The notes beneath the pieces were generated by a model. It worked only from the letters and a program-made list of their open reading frames with translations, did no database searches and was not told the DNA's origin. Positions 15,236 through 23,542 of a stretch of 35,283 bases of DNA are shown here, one piece after another. The number at the start of each line of letters is the position of its first letter. Positions within the stretch are counted from its first letter, which is position 1. A program made the position numbers and the translations under genes. Source of the DNA: CAZLBC01 sp964557575 (GTDB lineage Bacteria; Planctomycetota; Phycisphaerae; SM23-33); contig CAZLBC010000048.1 of assembly GCA_964557575.1 (NCBI GenBank), positions 1-35,283 of the forward strand, in the 5' to 3' direction.

Positions 15236-16810
15236 TCATTGACGCAACGGCGCGCTTCGCCCGCTGCTCTTGAATGTCTCTAATTGTGCCTTCAGTCTCT
15301 TGACGATCTCGGGATGTTTGCTGTACAGGTTCGTCGTCTCACCGGGGTCTGTCTCGAGGTTGTAGAGCTGTTTCGAATCCATGCCGGTCTTCAGTTGATA
15401 CTTCCTCAAATCCCACCAACCGCGCTTCCGGGCGTACCGTTCCGGGTTGTTACTCCCTGGCCCCTTGTGGTCGAGATACTTCCATGTGCCGTCACGGATC
15501 GACAGGGCAAGAGACGGCGTCTGCTCAAGCATATAACGACGAACAGGTGTTGTGCCCTGTGTGCCCAGCAGTACCGGCAGGATGCTGTAGCTGTCCTCAG
15601 CGGCGGTATTCGGCAGCGTGACGCCGACAATCTCAGCGCAGGTCGCCATCACGTCGGTGAGGTTCGTCAGCTCATCGCTTGTTGTCCCTGCCGTGACCTT
15701 GCCCGGCCAGCGAACAATGAACGGGGTGCGGTGGCCGCCTTCCCACTGGTCGCGTTTCACTCCACGCCAGGGCCGCGCCCCATCATGATTGTACACCTCA
15801 CGCATGTGGGCGACCGGGAGAACTTCCGGGCCGTTGTCACTGGCGAACATCACCAGCGTGTTATCCGCCACGCCGAGGTCCTCAAGCGTCTTGAGCAGTT
15901 CGCCGACGATATGGTCCATCTCAAAGATGAAGTCACCGTGAGGACCCGCCCTGGTCTTGCCCTTGAACCGCTCAGCCGGAAAAGACGGCAGGTGGACAGC
16001 CTGCATGGAATGATAGAGAAAGAATGGCTTGTCGGGACGCTTTTCTACGTGTTCTTTGAGGAAACGTTTGCTCTTTTCGAGAAACACCAGGTCGACCTCT
16101 TCGTGATTGAAGTTGTCGGCGACAAGGCCGCGACGGCAATCATCGGCGTACGGATGCCGGGGCAGCGTGCTTTTGTCGAGCAGCGTTGTGGGCGGAACGG
16201 GTACGCGGTCGCCGTCTATGTAGGCGTAAAACCAGTCGGTAGTCGGGCATGAGACGGTCCCGTAGAACTGGTCGAACCCTCGATGAATCGGCGCGTCGGG
16301 AATCGGTCTGGAGTAGTCGATCTGCTTGATTCCCTTGATGCCCGAATTTCTGATGCGCTTACCCTCCTTATCGAGAAACGTCATGCCGATATGCCATTTC
16401 CCGATACAGGCGGTGGTATAGCCCTTGTCACGAAGCATTTGGGGCAGCGTAAGTCGATCCTTCTTGATCAAACAGGGGCCGCCCACTCCGGTGAACACAG
16501 ACCTCATGCCGGTGCGGAATGCCATCCGCCCGGTAAGGACGCTGTACCGACTGGGCGTACAGACGGTCGCCGGACTGTGGGCATCGGTAAATCTCATACC
16601 TTGCGCGGCAAGCCGGTCGACGTGCGGCGTGGGAACTTTTGATTCGGCATTGTAGCAGGCGACGTCACCGTATCCGAGATCGTCTGTGAGGATGAACAGG
16701 ATGTTGGGCAATTTCCTGCTTTCCCGCGCATACGCGGAATTGAATCCTCCTGTGGCCGCTGCTGATACACCGAGACCAAGTGCCTTCAGTAAGTATCGTC
16801 TGGTTATCAT
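15236..16810 (-). CDS. Secreted formylglycine-dependent sulfatase (1)
   Basis: This 524-residue protein has an export signal with twin arginines (MITRRYLLKALGLGVSAAA). NILFILTDDLGYGDVACY gives the metal-binding aspartates. The sulfatase signature VCTPSRYSVLTGR contains C84-T-P-S-R, the cysteine converted to formylglycine. GKWHIG and MFASDNGPE are further active-site blocks. The size and C-terminal tail (LYNLETDPGETTNLYSKHPE) are typical of planctomycete/PVC sulfatases of the arylsulfatase A type. Start 16810 has AGGAG; the frame upstream to 16852 is not family-like. It probably removes sulfate esters from polysaccharides outside the cell or in the periplasm. It is tail-to-tail with the PfkB fragment. 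Confidence 0.92.
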   Translation of the reverse strand: MITRRYLLKALGLGVSAAATGGFNSAYARESRKLPNILFILTDDLGYGDVACYNAESKVPTPHVDRLAAQGMRFTDAHSPATVCTPSRYSVLTGRMAFRTGMRSVFTGVGGPCLIKKDRLTLPQMLRDKGYTTACIGKWHIGMTFLDKEGKRIRNSGIKGIKQIDYSRPIPDAPIHRGFDQFYGTVSCPTTDWFYAYIDGDRVPVPPTTLLDKSTLPRHPYADDCRRGLVADNFNHEEVDLVFLEKSKRFLKEHVEKRPDKPFFLYHSMQAVHLPSFPAERFKGKTRAGPHGDFIFEMDHIVGELLKTLEDLGVADNTLVMFASDNGPEVLPVAHMREVYNHDGARPWRGVKRDQWEGGHRTPFIVRWPGKVTAGTTSDELTNLTDVMATCAEIVGVTLPNTAAEDSYSILPVLLGTQGTTPVRRYMLEQTPSLALSIRDGTWKYLDHKGPGSNNPERYARKRGWWDLRKYQLKTGMDSKQLYNLETDPGETTNLYSKHPEIVKRLKAQLETFKSSGRSAPLRQ

Positions 16811-16858
16811 CTCTTCTCCTTTTGATATCCACGTGGTGTTGTTCCTGCCCATACCCGT

Positions 16859-17047
16859 TCACCTCGTGTCGTCCGGTAACGCATCATTGTCCCGACCTTC
16901 CTGAGCAGAGAGCGCTTTGCGCATGATGGCCACGCGTTCCGGATGCTTTGCAGAGAGATCGGACTTCTCGAAAGGATCCTTTGCCGGGTATTGGAGTCGC
17001 TGCCCTGTCGGTTCCACGATCAACCGTCGGGCTTCATCGCTTTGCAT
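16859..17047 (-). pseudogene. Sulfatase C-terminal remnant
   Basis: A 62-codon ORF reads ARRLIVEPTGQRLQYPAKDP, then FEKSDLSAKHPERVAIMRKAL. This is the usual C-terminal tail of secreted sulfatases (W-K-L-x-x plus DPxEKxDL-AxKHPE). No catalytic part precedes it. The ORF begins inside the last codons of the DUF5703 gene (overlap 17034-17047). It is a leftover of a further sulfatase gene removed by deletion between the DUF5703 protein and sulfatase 1. Confidence 0.7.
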
Positions 17048-19424
17048 TCATCAGTATGACGTCGTCTCCGCGCGTTTTCGGCGTCACTTCGAGGTGTGTG
17101 ATGTTACCGGCTTCGAATGTGCATTCCACGGTGGTCTTGTACGGCGCGTGCAGTTTGAAATCAACGTCCCACTCCTTCGGCCAGGCCGGGAGCAGCCGAA
17201 TCTTACCCCGCTCGCCGGGCAGCGCGTGGGTCTGCATCACCATCTCCTGCATGCCGACCATGCCGCTGCCGCCCCAGTTGTGGTCGGGTGCCCAGTCGAT
17301 CTTGTGCGGCCAGAACGCCGGGAAGCGGTAGGGGCCGTTTTTCATCTTCGTGATATTCAGCTTACGGGCACGGTCCGCGTCGCCCAGTTTGGCGGCGTGA
17401 ATATTCCCCTGCCGCCACGCCGTGACGATTTTTCCATCCCTGCCGATTGCTCGGTAGGTATTCCTCATCAGATCCAGGTCGCCCTGGCCGATACCGTGGA
17501 GTTCATACACGATCAGCGGGTACATCTCCGGGTTGTGCCAGCTCTTATGCTCATGATTCTCATCCGGTTTCAGATACCTGCCGCCGTACTTCTCGCTGTT
17601 GCCCGTCGGCATGTCCGGCAGGGTATCGAGTATTCCCTGCCAGCGGTTTTTCTTCTCCGCGGACGTGTACTGTTCCGGCAGGTGGATCAGCTCGCCCAGG
17701 AGACGGCGCAGTCCGGCAATCACGCTGGTCGGATTCCGGGCGGTCAGGTGGGCCTCGAGGGTGCTGGACGGGTAGATGACCAGTTTGCCGTTCTCGTCCA
17801 GTTCCTTCCCTGTCTCCTGTTTGCAGCGGAACCGATAGTGCTCGTCGTAGAAGATGACCGACTGCTCAATGAACTGCATAAAGGGCGCCGGGTCCCGGCC
17901 GCTGAATTGACAGTACTTCATCATGAGCCAGGCGTACTCGAGCTGCGATTCATAAATGTATCGGCATGCCGTATTGACCTGAACCCCCACTTCGAAATCC
18001 GTGCTTCGCTTGCGTCCGCTGTTCTGAAAGAATCCATACATGGCAGCCCCCGGCAATCCCGTATTCGCGGTCTGTTCGGTATAGCAGCAGCCGTCGTGGT
18101 TCCAATAGCGCCTGACCCGTGCCATGGCGTTGGGAAGGGTATCAAGATAGAAGGAGAAGCCCGGTTTCATCATGTCGAAGTCGCCGGTCTTCAGCAGCGG
18201 CCAGACCATCATGCGCTGGTTCTGTGCCGTCAGGCCCGCGCCCCACTGGCGGTGGTCGGGTGTATAGCCGGGCCCCTTCTTGCCGTTCACGAACGCCGGG
18301 TCGAAGGTAAACACGCCGCCGTTGAACATGACCGGCTCCCTGCCCCGGACGTTGCCGGCCAGCATGTAGCGAAAGAGCTGATAGTTCCGGCCGATTTGCC
18401 GGCCGGCATCCTGTTCGCCGCGACCGGCATTGATCACCAGGTGGCTGCGGTCCCAGAACGACGCCCACCATTTCCGGTTTTCCCGCCATGCTTCGGCATC
18501 GTCTTTCGGTGAGCGGTCGATCAGTTTCTGAAGGCCGTCATCCCGGGGCTTCTGTGTTTCGGCCCGGTCGATATGCAGGCAGACCCGGATACGATGCGAC
18601 GTGGCCGGGGCCGTGCCTGCGCAGGTCCACCCCTTGAAGGGGGTTTCGGCATAGGTGCCGCTTGTTTCTCCAGCCAGCTCGAACCCGTCGCCGACCAGGG
18701 CGCCGCCCCAGACAAGGTTCTCCATCGGGTTGACCATGTTGTCGCGAACCGGGTCGAGGCCCTGCTGCTTGACCTGAAAGGCGAAGCTTCCCTTTTCGTT
18801 GTTCACGCGGTGGTGGAAGCGAACATGGTCTTTGCCGGCACGGATCTCGTCCTTGTAGAGAAAGACCTTCCCCTCGTAGGTGTCGCGATTCATCATGCAC
18901 ATGGCGCGACGGTGATGCTTGCTTCTGTCGTTGGGCAGTTCCGTATCTTTGAACCGCCAGGATTCATACGTGGCTGCGGCGGTGACGGGTTTTTTTGACG
19001 TGATATCGAGGTGGGCGATGGACCGGTGCACTTCTATCCACACCTTTATCTCTACCGCGTTGCCGTCGGGTTGTTCGGCCGATACCAGCACACACCCCTC
19101 TCGCAATTTGAGTTCCTGCCTGAACGCGGCATTTTCAAAGGGGTTTGGCATGAGTGTGACCCGGACCCGGCCGGGCTTGAGCAGCGCGCCGTTCTCGTCG
19201 CGGCAACCGGCCTGCCCGAGGTAGACCAGCAGCTCGCCCTTCTCCACCCAGACGTTCAGCCCGATGTCGCCGCCGGAGACCGGCATCGATCCGCCGGCGT
19301 TCCTGCTCTGGCTCGTCCAGACGACGTTGTACCGGTCAAGCGGCGGCATCGGTGTCGTCTTTTCCGCTGCGGTAGCGGCAAGCGAGAGCAACACAAGTGT
19401 GAGGAGAGCAGACAGTTTTCTCAT
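17034..19424 (-). CDS. DUF5703-type secreted glycosidase-like protein
   Basis: This 796-residue protein has a signal peptide (MRKLSALLTLVLLSLAATAA). The N-terminal beta domain starts RYNVVWTSQSRNAGGSMPVS and GGDIGLNVWVEKGELLVYLG, the hallmark of DUF5703_N proteins, related in layout to GH95. A helical (alpha/alpha)6-like core follows (for example DPAFVNGKKGPGYTPDHRQW). The C-terminus is a small beta domain (LPGERGKIRLLPAWPKEWDV), as in GH95. I cannot identify catalytic residues with confidence; DUF5703 proteins have no settled activity. It lies between two sulfatases on one strand with only a remnant between, so it probably acts on the same sulfated glycan. GGGAG precedes the ATG. Confidence 0.8.
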   Translation of the reverse strand: MRKLSALLTLVLLSLAATAAEKTTPMPPLDRYNVVWTSQSRNAGGSMPVSGGDIGLNVWVEKGELLVYLGQAGCRDENGALLKPGRVRVTLMPNPFENAAFRQELKLREGCVLVSAEQPDGNAVEIKVWIEVHRSIAHLDITSKKPVTAAATYESWRFKDTELPNDRSKHHRRAMCMMNRDTYEGKVFLYKDEIRAGKDHVRFHHRVNNEKGSFAFQVKQQGLDPVRDNMVNPMENLVWGGALVGDGFELAGETSGTYAETPFKGWTCAGTAPATSHRIRVCLHIDRAETQKPRDDGLQKLIDRSPKDDAEAWRENRKWWASFWDRSHLVINAGRGEQDAGRQIGRNYQLFRYMLAGNVRGREPVMFNGGVFTFDPAFVNGKKGPGYTPDHRQWGAGLTAQNQRMMVWPLLKTGDFDMMKPGFSFYLDTLPNAMARVRRYWNHDGCCYTEQTANTGLPGAAMYGFFQNSGRKRSTDFEVGVQVNTACRYIYESQLEYAWLMMKYCQFSGRDPAPFMQFIEQSVIFYDEHYRFRCKQETGKELDENGKLVIYPSSTLEAHLTARNPTSVIAGLRRLLGELIHLPEQYTSAEKKNRWQGILDTLPDMPTGNSEKYGGRYLKPDENHEHKSWHNPEMYPLIVYELHGIGQGDLDLMRNTYRAIGRDGKIVTAWRQGNIHAAKLGDADRARKLNITKMKNGPYRFPAFWPHKIDWAPDHNWGGSGMVGMQEMVMQTHALPGERGKIRLLPAWPKEWDVDFKLHAPYKTTVECTFEAGNITHLEVTPKTRGDDVILMNAKR

Positions 19425-19470
19425 AGTTATTCTCCCAAGGGCACGACGTCTCCCCGTTTTCGACGGCCTC

Positions 19471-21498
19471 CTACTCCAGCGCCGCCGCGCGAACGTCGGC
19501 GAACTGCACCGTCTGCACGGCCGAGCCGAGGTGGCAGGTGAGCACGGTCCTGCCCGGCGCGTAGTCCGCGCCCGCCGTCGCCACCAGTTCGACCTTCCGC
19601 CACGCCGCGGTCGCCGTCACCTCCTCCCGGGCCAGCGCCGTGTAGGGCTTCCCGTTCTGCTGGAAGATCGCGCGGAACCGGGCCCCGGCCGCGCTGCGGC
19701 ACAGGAAGCTCACGCGGTATTCGCCGCCGGCCTCGAGCGACAGCATGATCGGCCGCTTGTAGGCCGCCCGCGACCGCTTCGCCGGCACGGCGGTGACGGC
19801 GATCTCGTCGGCCCGGTCGAAGGCCCGGTTCTTCACCGCCACGGGCTTCCAGGTCAAACACTCACCCCGGCCGTTGAACAGCACGCCGCCCACGCCGTTG
19901 ACCGCGGGCGCCTCGGCGGGGTCGACGAAGACGCCCGTGTGTCGGGCGACGTTCATTTCCCTGAACAGCCGCTCGAACCGGGCCACGGTCGCCGCGTGCG
20001 CCGGGACGTCCGCGAGGTTCACGGTTTCGTGCGGGTCGGTCTTGTAGTCGTAGAGCTCGCGCGCCGCCAGCAGCCCCGTCCGCGCGCCGCGGCGGTAATC
20101 CAGTTGGAGCCACTTGACGTAGCGGTACCGCTTGTCGCGCAGGGCGTAGCCCATGACCGGCCTGCCGGCCAGCCGGCGCGGATACTGGGAGAGGATCGCC
20201 TCGCGTACCGTCGCCGACGGGTCGGCCATGACCGGCGCCAGGCTCTCGCCGTGCAGGTGCGCGGGCACGGGCACCCCGGCGAGGTCGCAGAGGGTCGGGA
20301 ACACGTCCACGAACCCGGTCGGCGCGTCCGTTGTGCGGCCGCCGGGGATCCCCGGCGCGGCCACGATCAGCGGCGCGCGCACGGCCTGCTCGAAGTTGGA
20401 GTGCTTGCACCACATGGCGTGGTCGCCGAGGTGCCAGCCGTGGTCGCCCCAGAGACACACGACCGTGTTGTCGGCAAGCTTCAGTTCGTCGAGCTTGTCG
20501 AGCAGTTTCCCGACCTGTGCGTCGGTGAAACTCACGCAGGCGCGGTATCCGTGTATCAGCCGGATTTGCTGCGCGCGGGTCAACGGCCCCTTCGACGGCA
20601 TGTCGCTGTACGACCGCAATTCGCCGGAGTTGTGGTACGCCAGCGCCGGGCCGTTCTTCGAACGGTCCTGGAACGGGTGCGGCTCGATCGTCGAGCGGTC
20701 GTAGAGATCCCAGTATTTTTTGGGGGCCACAAACGGCAGGTGCGGTTTGTAGAACCCGACCGACAGGAAGAACGGCTTCTCGTCTGCCGCCAGGCGCTCC
20801 AGCAGCCGGCACCCCGCCTTCGCGAGGGCGCCGTCCGGGTAGGCATCGTCGGGGACGTCCATGCACTCGGTGGCCGGGGCCACCAGCGGGCCCGCCGCCG
20901 CGGCCATGGCCCTTTTCCGGGCGCCGCCGCTCGAGAACGTCCGGCCTTTGACCGCCTTTTTCCCCGCCGCGAAGGCGGCCTTCGTCGCCGGATTCTGATA
21001 CCCGCCCGTCGGCCGCGGCGCCGCGTCGCTGAACCGGAGCTTCTCGGACCCGTAGCGGATCGACCAGGACGGCGCATCCCAGCCCGTGCCGACGCAGCGC
21101 GGGTCGTAGGTCTTGCCGGCCCCCGTCGTCTCGTAGCCCCGGCTGACCAGGTATTGCGGCAGCGAGAGCACGTCCGGATTCACGTCGCGCATCCGCGTTT
21201 TCAGGTCCCACACGCCGGTGGTATCCGGGTACAGGCCGGTCATGAGGCTCGCGCGCGTCGGGCCGCACACGGCCTGCTGGCAGCAGTTGTTCAGGAACAC
21301 GGTCCCGCGGGCCGCGAGCCGGTCGATGTTGGGCGTCAGGATGTCCGGGTCGCCGTAGCACCCCAGCAGCGGCTTCAGGTCGTCGACGGGGATCATCAGG
21401 ATGTTCCGCGCGCGCCCCGCCGGGGCACCCGGCACGGGGCCGGTCGCCGTCCCGGCGACGGCAGCGGCGGTCACGGTCATGAAGTCACGGCGGTTCAT
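19471..21498 (-). CDS. Secreted sulfatase with C-terminal carbohydrate-binding-like domain (2)
   Basis: This 675-residue protein has a Tat-like signal (MNRRDFMTVTAAAVAGTATG). The sulfatase core has IPVDDLKPLLGCYGD (metal aspartates), the formylglycine signature VCGPTRASLMTG with C78, and LWGDHGWHLGDHAMW, the pattern of iduronate-2-sulfatase-like enzymes. After the sulfatase C-terminal tail (YDYKTDPHETVNLADVPAH) come about 150 residues forming a beta domain (SLEAGGEYRVSFLCRSAAGA, then TVLTCHLGSAVQTVQFADVR), like CBM4/9-type modules. That would anchor the enzyme to polysaccharide. Start 21498 was chosen for AAAGGAG six bases upstream; codons to 21519 are extra. It is separated by 46 bases from the DUF5703 gene, same strand. 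Confidence 0.9.
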   Translation of the reverse strand: MNRRDFMTVTAAAVAGTATGPVPGAPAGRARNILMIPVDDLKPLLGCYGDPDILTPNIDRLAARGTVFLNNCCQQAVCGPTRASLMTGLYPDTTGVWDLKTRMRDVNPDVLSLPQYLVSRGYETTGAGKTYDPRCVGTGWDAPSWSIRYGSEKLRFSDAAPRPTGGYQNPATKAAFAAGKKAVKGRTFSSGGARKRAMAAAAGPLVAPATECMDVPDDAYPDGALAKAGCRLLERLAADEKPFFLSVGFYKPHLPFVAPKKYWDLYDRSTIEPHPFQDRSKNGPALAYHNSGELRSYSDMPSKGPLTRAQQIRLIHGYRACVSFTDAQVGKLLDKLDELKLADNTVVCLWGDHGWHLGDHAMWCKHSNFEQAVRAPLIVAAPGIPGGRTTDAPTGFVDVFPTLCDLAGVPVPAHLHGESLAPVMADPSATVREAILSQYPRRLAGRPVMGYALRDKRYRYVKWLQLDYRRGARTGLLAARELYDYKTDPHETVNLADVPAHAATVARFERLFREMNVARHTGVFVDPAEAPAVNGVGGVLFNGRGECLTWKPVAVKNRAFDRADEIAVTAVPAKRSRAAYKRPIMLSLEAGGEYRVSFLCRSAAGARFRAIFQQNGKPYTALAREEVTATAAWRKVELVATAGADYAPGRTVLTCHLGSAVQTVQFADVRAAALE

Positions 21499-21768
21499 AC
21501 GCGGCTCCTTTCGAAGCATGGCGGCCCGGGCGCCCCCTCACGCGTCGCGCGGCCGAACGCGGCGGAACTGCGTCGTCGCATCTGGTTTGCTCCCGACCGG
21601 GCGGAATTGCAATTGTATCTGCCGTTACCAGGGCGATTCAAGCGTAACATGGGGCCGGTGATGATACGGCGGAAAAAAAATACCTTTCCCGCCCGCCGGG
21701 TAACCATGATCGTGGCGATGTTCCCGGTGCAGAGAGGCGCATTCATTGCTCTTAGTGATTTTATTATC
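21499..21768. other. Divergent intergenic region
   Basis: These 270 bases separate sulfatase 2 (minus) from the ATPase gene (plus); with the repeats at 21769-21844 the whole gap is 343 bases. The sulfatase 2 ribosome site lies at its left edge. Composition changes from GC-rich to strongly AT-rich around 21740. TTGCTC (21747-21752), 18 bases before the first TATAAA, may be a -35 for the ATPase. No small gene or RNA was recognised. Confidence 0.4.
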
Positions 21769-21844
21769 CTATAAAATACGTCGAATTTTGCCGATATTAT
21801 GCTATAAAATATAACAATAGTGATGGAGAAAAGGCTATAAAATG
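21769..21844 (+). repeat. Three CTATAAAAT repeats with exact 33-bp spacing
   Basis: CTATAAAAT occurs at 21769, 21802 and 21835, so the intervals are exactly 33 and 33 bases, about three helical turns each. The third copy runs into the ATG of the ATPase gene (21842). The sequence between copies is not conserved, so this is not a simple tandem repeat. The arrangement looks like a set of protein-binding sites on one DNA face, over the promoter and start codon. The first copy can also serve as a -10. Confidence 0.7.
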
Positions 21845-23185
21845 TTCAAAAGAGACATTCTTGATCAACTGAACGACTGGAAAAACCGGGCTGATCGCAA
21901 GCCCCTGATCCTGCGCGGCGCCCGGCAGGTCGGCAAGACCAGTATTGTCCGCATGTTCGGCGAAGGGTACGACGAGTACCTGGAGTTCAACCTGGACAAG
22001 GAAGAAGAGCGGGAATTGTTCAGCCACCGGATCAGTGCGGCCGAACTGGTACAATTGCTGCTTATTTCAAGAGATAAAACGGGCACGGGATCGGTCCTCC
22101 TCTTCATCGATGAAATCCAGAATTCGGCCAATGCGATCGGGATGCTTCGTTACCTCTACGAAGAGTGCCCGCACATTCACGTGATCTCCGCCGGTTCGAT
22201 ATTGGAAATCATCATGGAAAAAGAGGATATCGGTTTTCCCGTCGGACGGGTCGAACACCTCAACATGTACCCGCTCACCTTCAGGGAATACCTTGTTGCA
22301 ACGGGCCGGGACCGCCTGCTCGAAGAGTGGCATTCGTTCCCGCTACCGGAGTCCCTTCACCGGGCAATGCTCAAGAGTTTTCACACGTACGTATTGATCG
22401 GCGGGATGCCGGAGATCGTCGCCAACTATGCCGAACACCGGGATGTGCCCTCGTTGAACCATATTTACAATGCCCTGCTGACCACCTATCGGGACGATGT
22501 CACCCGGTACGCTGCCGGCGCGTCAACGGGCGCGGTCCTCCGGCACTGCCTCGAAACGGCTCCCTTCGAGGCCGGCAAACGAATTAAATACGCCGGTTTT
22601 GGTCAATCGCGATACTCGTCCAGGGAAGTCGGTGAAGCATTAAAGATTCTGGAGCAGGCGATGGTGCTCGAGTTGATTCATCCGTCGACCTCGCTGAGCA
22701 TTCCGATCGTTCCTGATTTCAGGAAATCGCCGAAGCTGCAGTTTCTCGACACGGGCCTGATAAATTATTTCGTCGGCCTCCAGGAGCATTTCTTCACCCA
22801 CGACGACCTCCACGCGATTCACAAGGGGCTTCTCGCCGAACACATCGTCATGCAGGAGGTCATCGCTTTGCGGAAAAACCGGTTGAAAAAACAATGTTTC
22901 TGGGTGCGTCAAAAGGGGCCTTCCAATGCGGAGGTTGATCTGCTTCTCCAGTCCGGCAGCAACCTCGTCCCGGTCGAGGTCAAGGCCGGCCCCACCGGAC
23001 GGCTCAGATCCCTGCATTCATTTATCGACCTGAGTCACTGCGACCGCGCCGTCCGCATCTCGTCCGCTCCCTTCAGCGTTGAAAAGGCTGTAACAATCGC
23101 CGGCAACGACTACACGCTGATCAATGTCCCCCCGTATCATTGCGGCATGATTGACCGGATCATCGCGGAGAACAGTTTTTCATGA
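21842..23185 (+). CDS. AAA-type ATPase with DUF4143 domain
   Basis: This 447-residue cytoplasmic protein has Walker A GARQVGKTS (residues 26-34) and Walker B VLLFIDEIQ (about 85-93), followed by a sensor-like VISAGSILEIIM. The C-terminal part (FLDTGLINYFVGLQ, then KKQCFWVRQKGPSNAEVDLL and LVPVEVKAG) is DUF4143, whose ExD/EVK-like strand resembles a nuclease fold. Such ATPases are common and often multicopy in Bacteroidetes and PVC genomes; their role is not known. GGAG 13 bases upstream or AAAAGG 7 bases upstream can serve as ribosome site. It appears as a single-gene unit and is AT-richer than its neighbours, which would suit transfer. A toxin or mobile-defence role is speculative. Confidence 0.9.
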   Translation: MFKRDILDQLNDWKNRADRKPLILRGARQVGKTSIVRMFGEGYDEYLEFNLDKEEERELFSHRISAAELVQLLLISRDKTGTGSVLLFIDEIQNSANAIGMLRYLYEECPHIHVISAGSILEIIMEKEDIGFPVGRVEHLNMYPLTFREYLVATGRDRLLEEWHSFPLPESLHRAMLKSFHTYVLIGGMPEIVANYAEHRDVPSLNHIYNALLTTYRDDVTRYAAGASTGAVLRHCLETAPFEAGKRIKYAGFGQSRYSSREVGEALKILEQAMVLELIHPSTSLSIPIVPDFRKSPKLQFLDTGLINYFVGLQEHFFTHDDLHAIHKGLLAEHIVMQEVIALRKNRLKKQCFWVRQKGPSNAEVDLLLQSGSNLVPVEVKAGPTGRLRSLHSFIDLSHCDRAVRISSAPFSVEKAVTIAGNDYTLINVPPYHCGMIDRIIAENSFS

Positions 23186-23249
23186 CGAGCGGCTGAAAGG
23201 ACGATGTCAGTGTCGGTGATGTTTTTGCACCCACCGGGTTTACGCACGT

Positions 23250-23310
23250 CAAGAACCCCCTTCTCCGCCCGACGGCTGTGGAAAAAGGTACCTGACCCCT
23301 TAAACCCCTT
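23250..23310. repeat. Dispersed-type repeat, copy left of gap
   Basis: This 61-base stretch contains AAAAAGGTACCTGACCCC and precedes the assembly gap. The same 60 bases occur identically at 23411-23470 on the other side. The KpnI-like palindrome GGTACC in a GACCCC context is the sort of motif found in dispersed non-coding repeats. The ORFs through it are not convincing. The 64 bases from the ATPase stop to this repeat hold nothing recognised. Confidence 0.6.
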
Positions 23311-23410
23311 NNNNNNNNNNNNNNNNNNNNNNNNNNNNNNNNNNNNNNNNNNNNNNNNNNNNNNNNNNNNNNNNNNNNNNNNNNNNNNNNNNNNNNNNNN
23401 NNNNNNNNNN
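23311..23410. other. Assembly gap (100 N)
   Basis: One hundred N characters, a conventional scaffold-gap length, so the true distance is unknown. Both edges are the same 60-base repeat. Frames that appear to cross it are not supported. Confidence 0.95.
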
Positions 23411-23470
23411 CAAGAACCCCCTTCTCCGCCCGACGGCTGTGGAAAAAGGTACCTGACCCCTTAAACCCCT
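23411..23470. repeat. Dispersed-type repeat, copy right of gap
   Basis: These 60 bases are identical to 23250-23309, in the same orientation. Repeats at contig ends commonly stop short-read assembly; the two copies may be one tandem array or a single repeat joined twice. Confidence 0.6.
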
Positions 23471-23480
23471 CACCCCTTTC

Positions 23481-23521
23481 AAAAAAAGGGCCCCCGCGAG
23501 TCGTCATGCCCGCGGGGGCCC
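23481..23521 (-). terminator. Rho-independent terminator of the EF-hand gene
   Basis: On the minus strand a perfect 11-bp stem GGGCCCCCGCG (23521-23511, partner 23498-23488) with a 12-base loop is followed by seven T. It lies 22 bases after the stop of the EF-hand gene at 23543. This is a textbook intrinsic terminator. Confidence 0.9.
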
Positions 23522-23542
23522 GCCGTGAAAGGAAACCGGTGG

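Noticed and set aside
19264..21774. Plus-strand frame of 836 codons opposite sulfatase 2
   Set aside because: Low-complexity Arg/Gly/His/Val content without motifs. The minus strand carries the sulfatase active site.
23250..23470. CRISPR-like array suggested by repeats around the gap
   Set aside because: Only two 60-bp copies are seen, with no regular spacers and no cas genes nearby.
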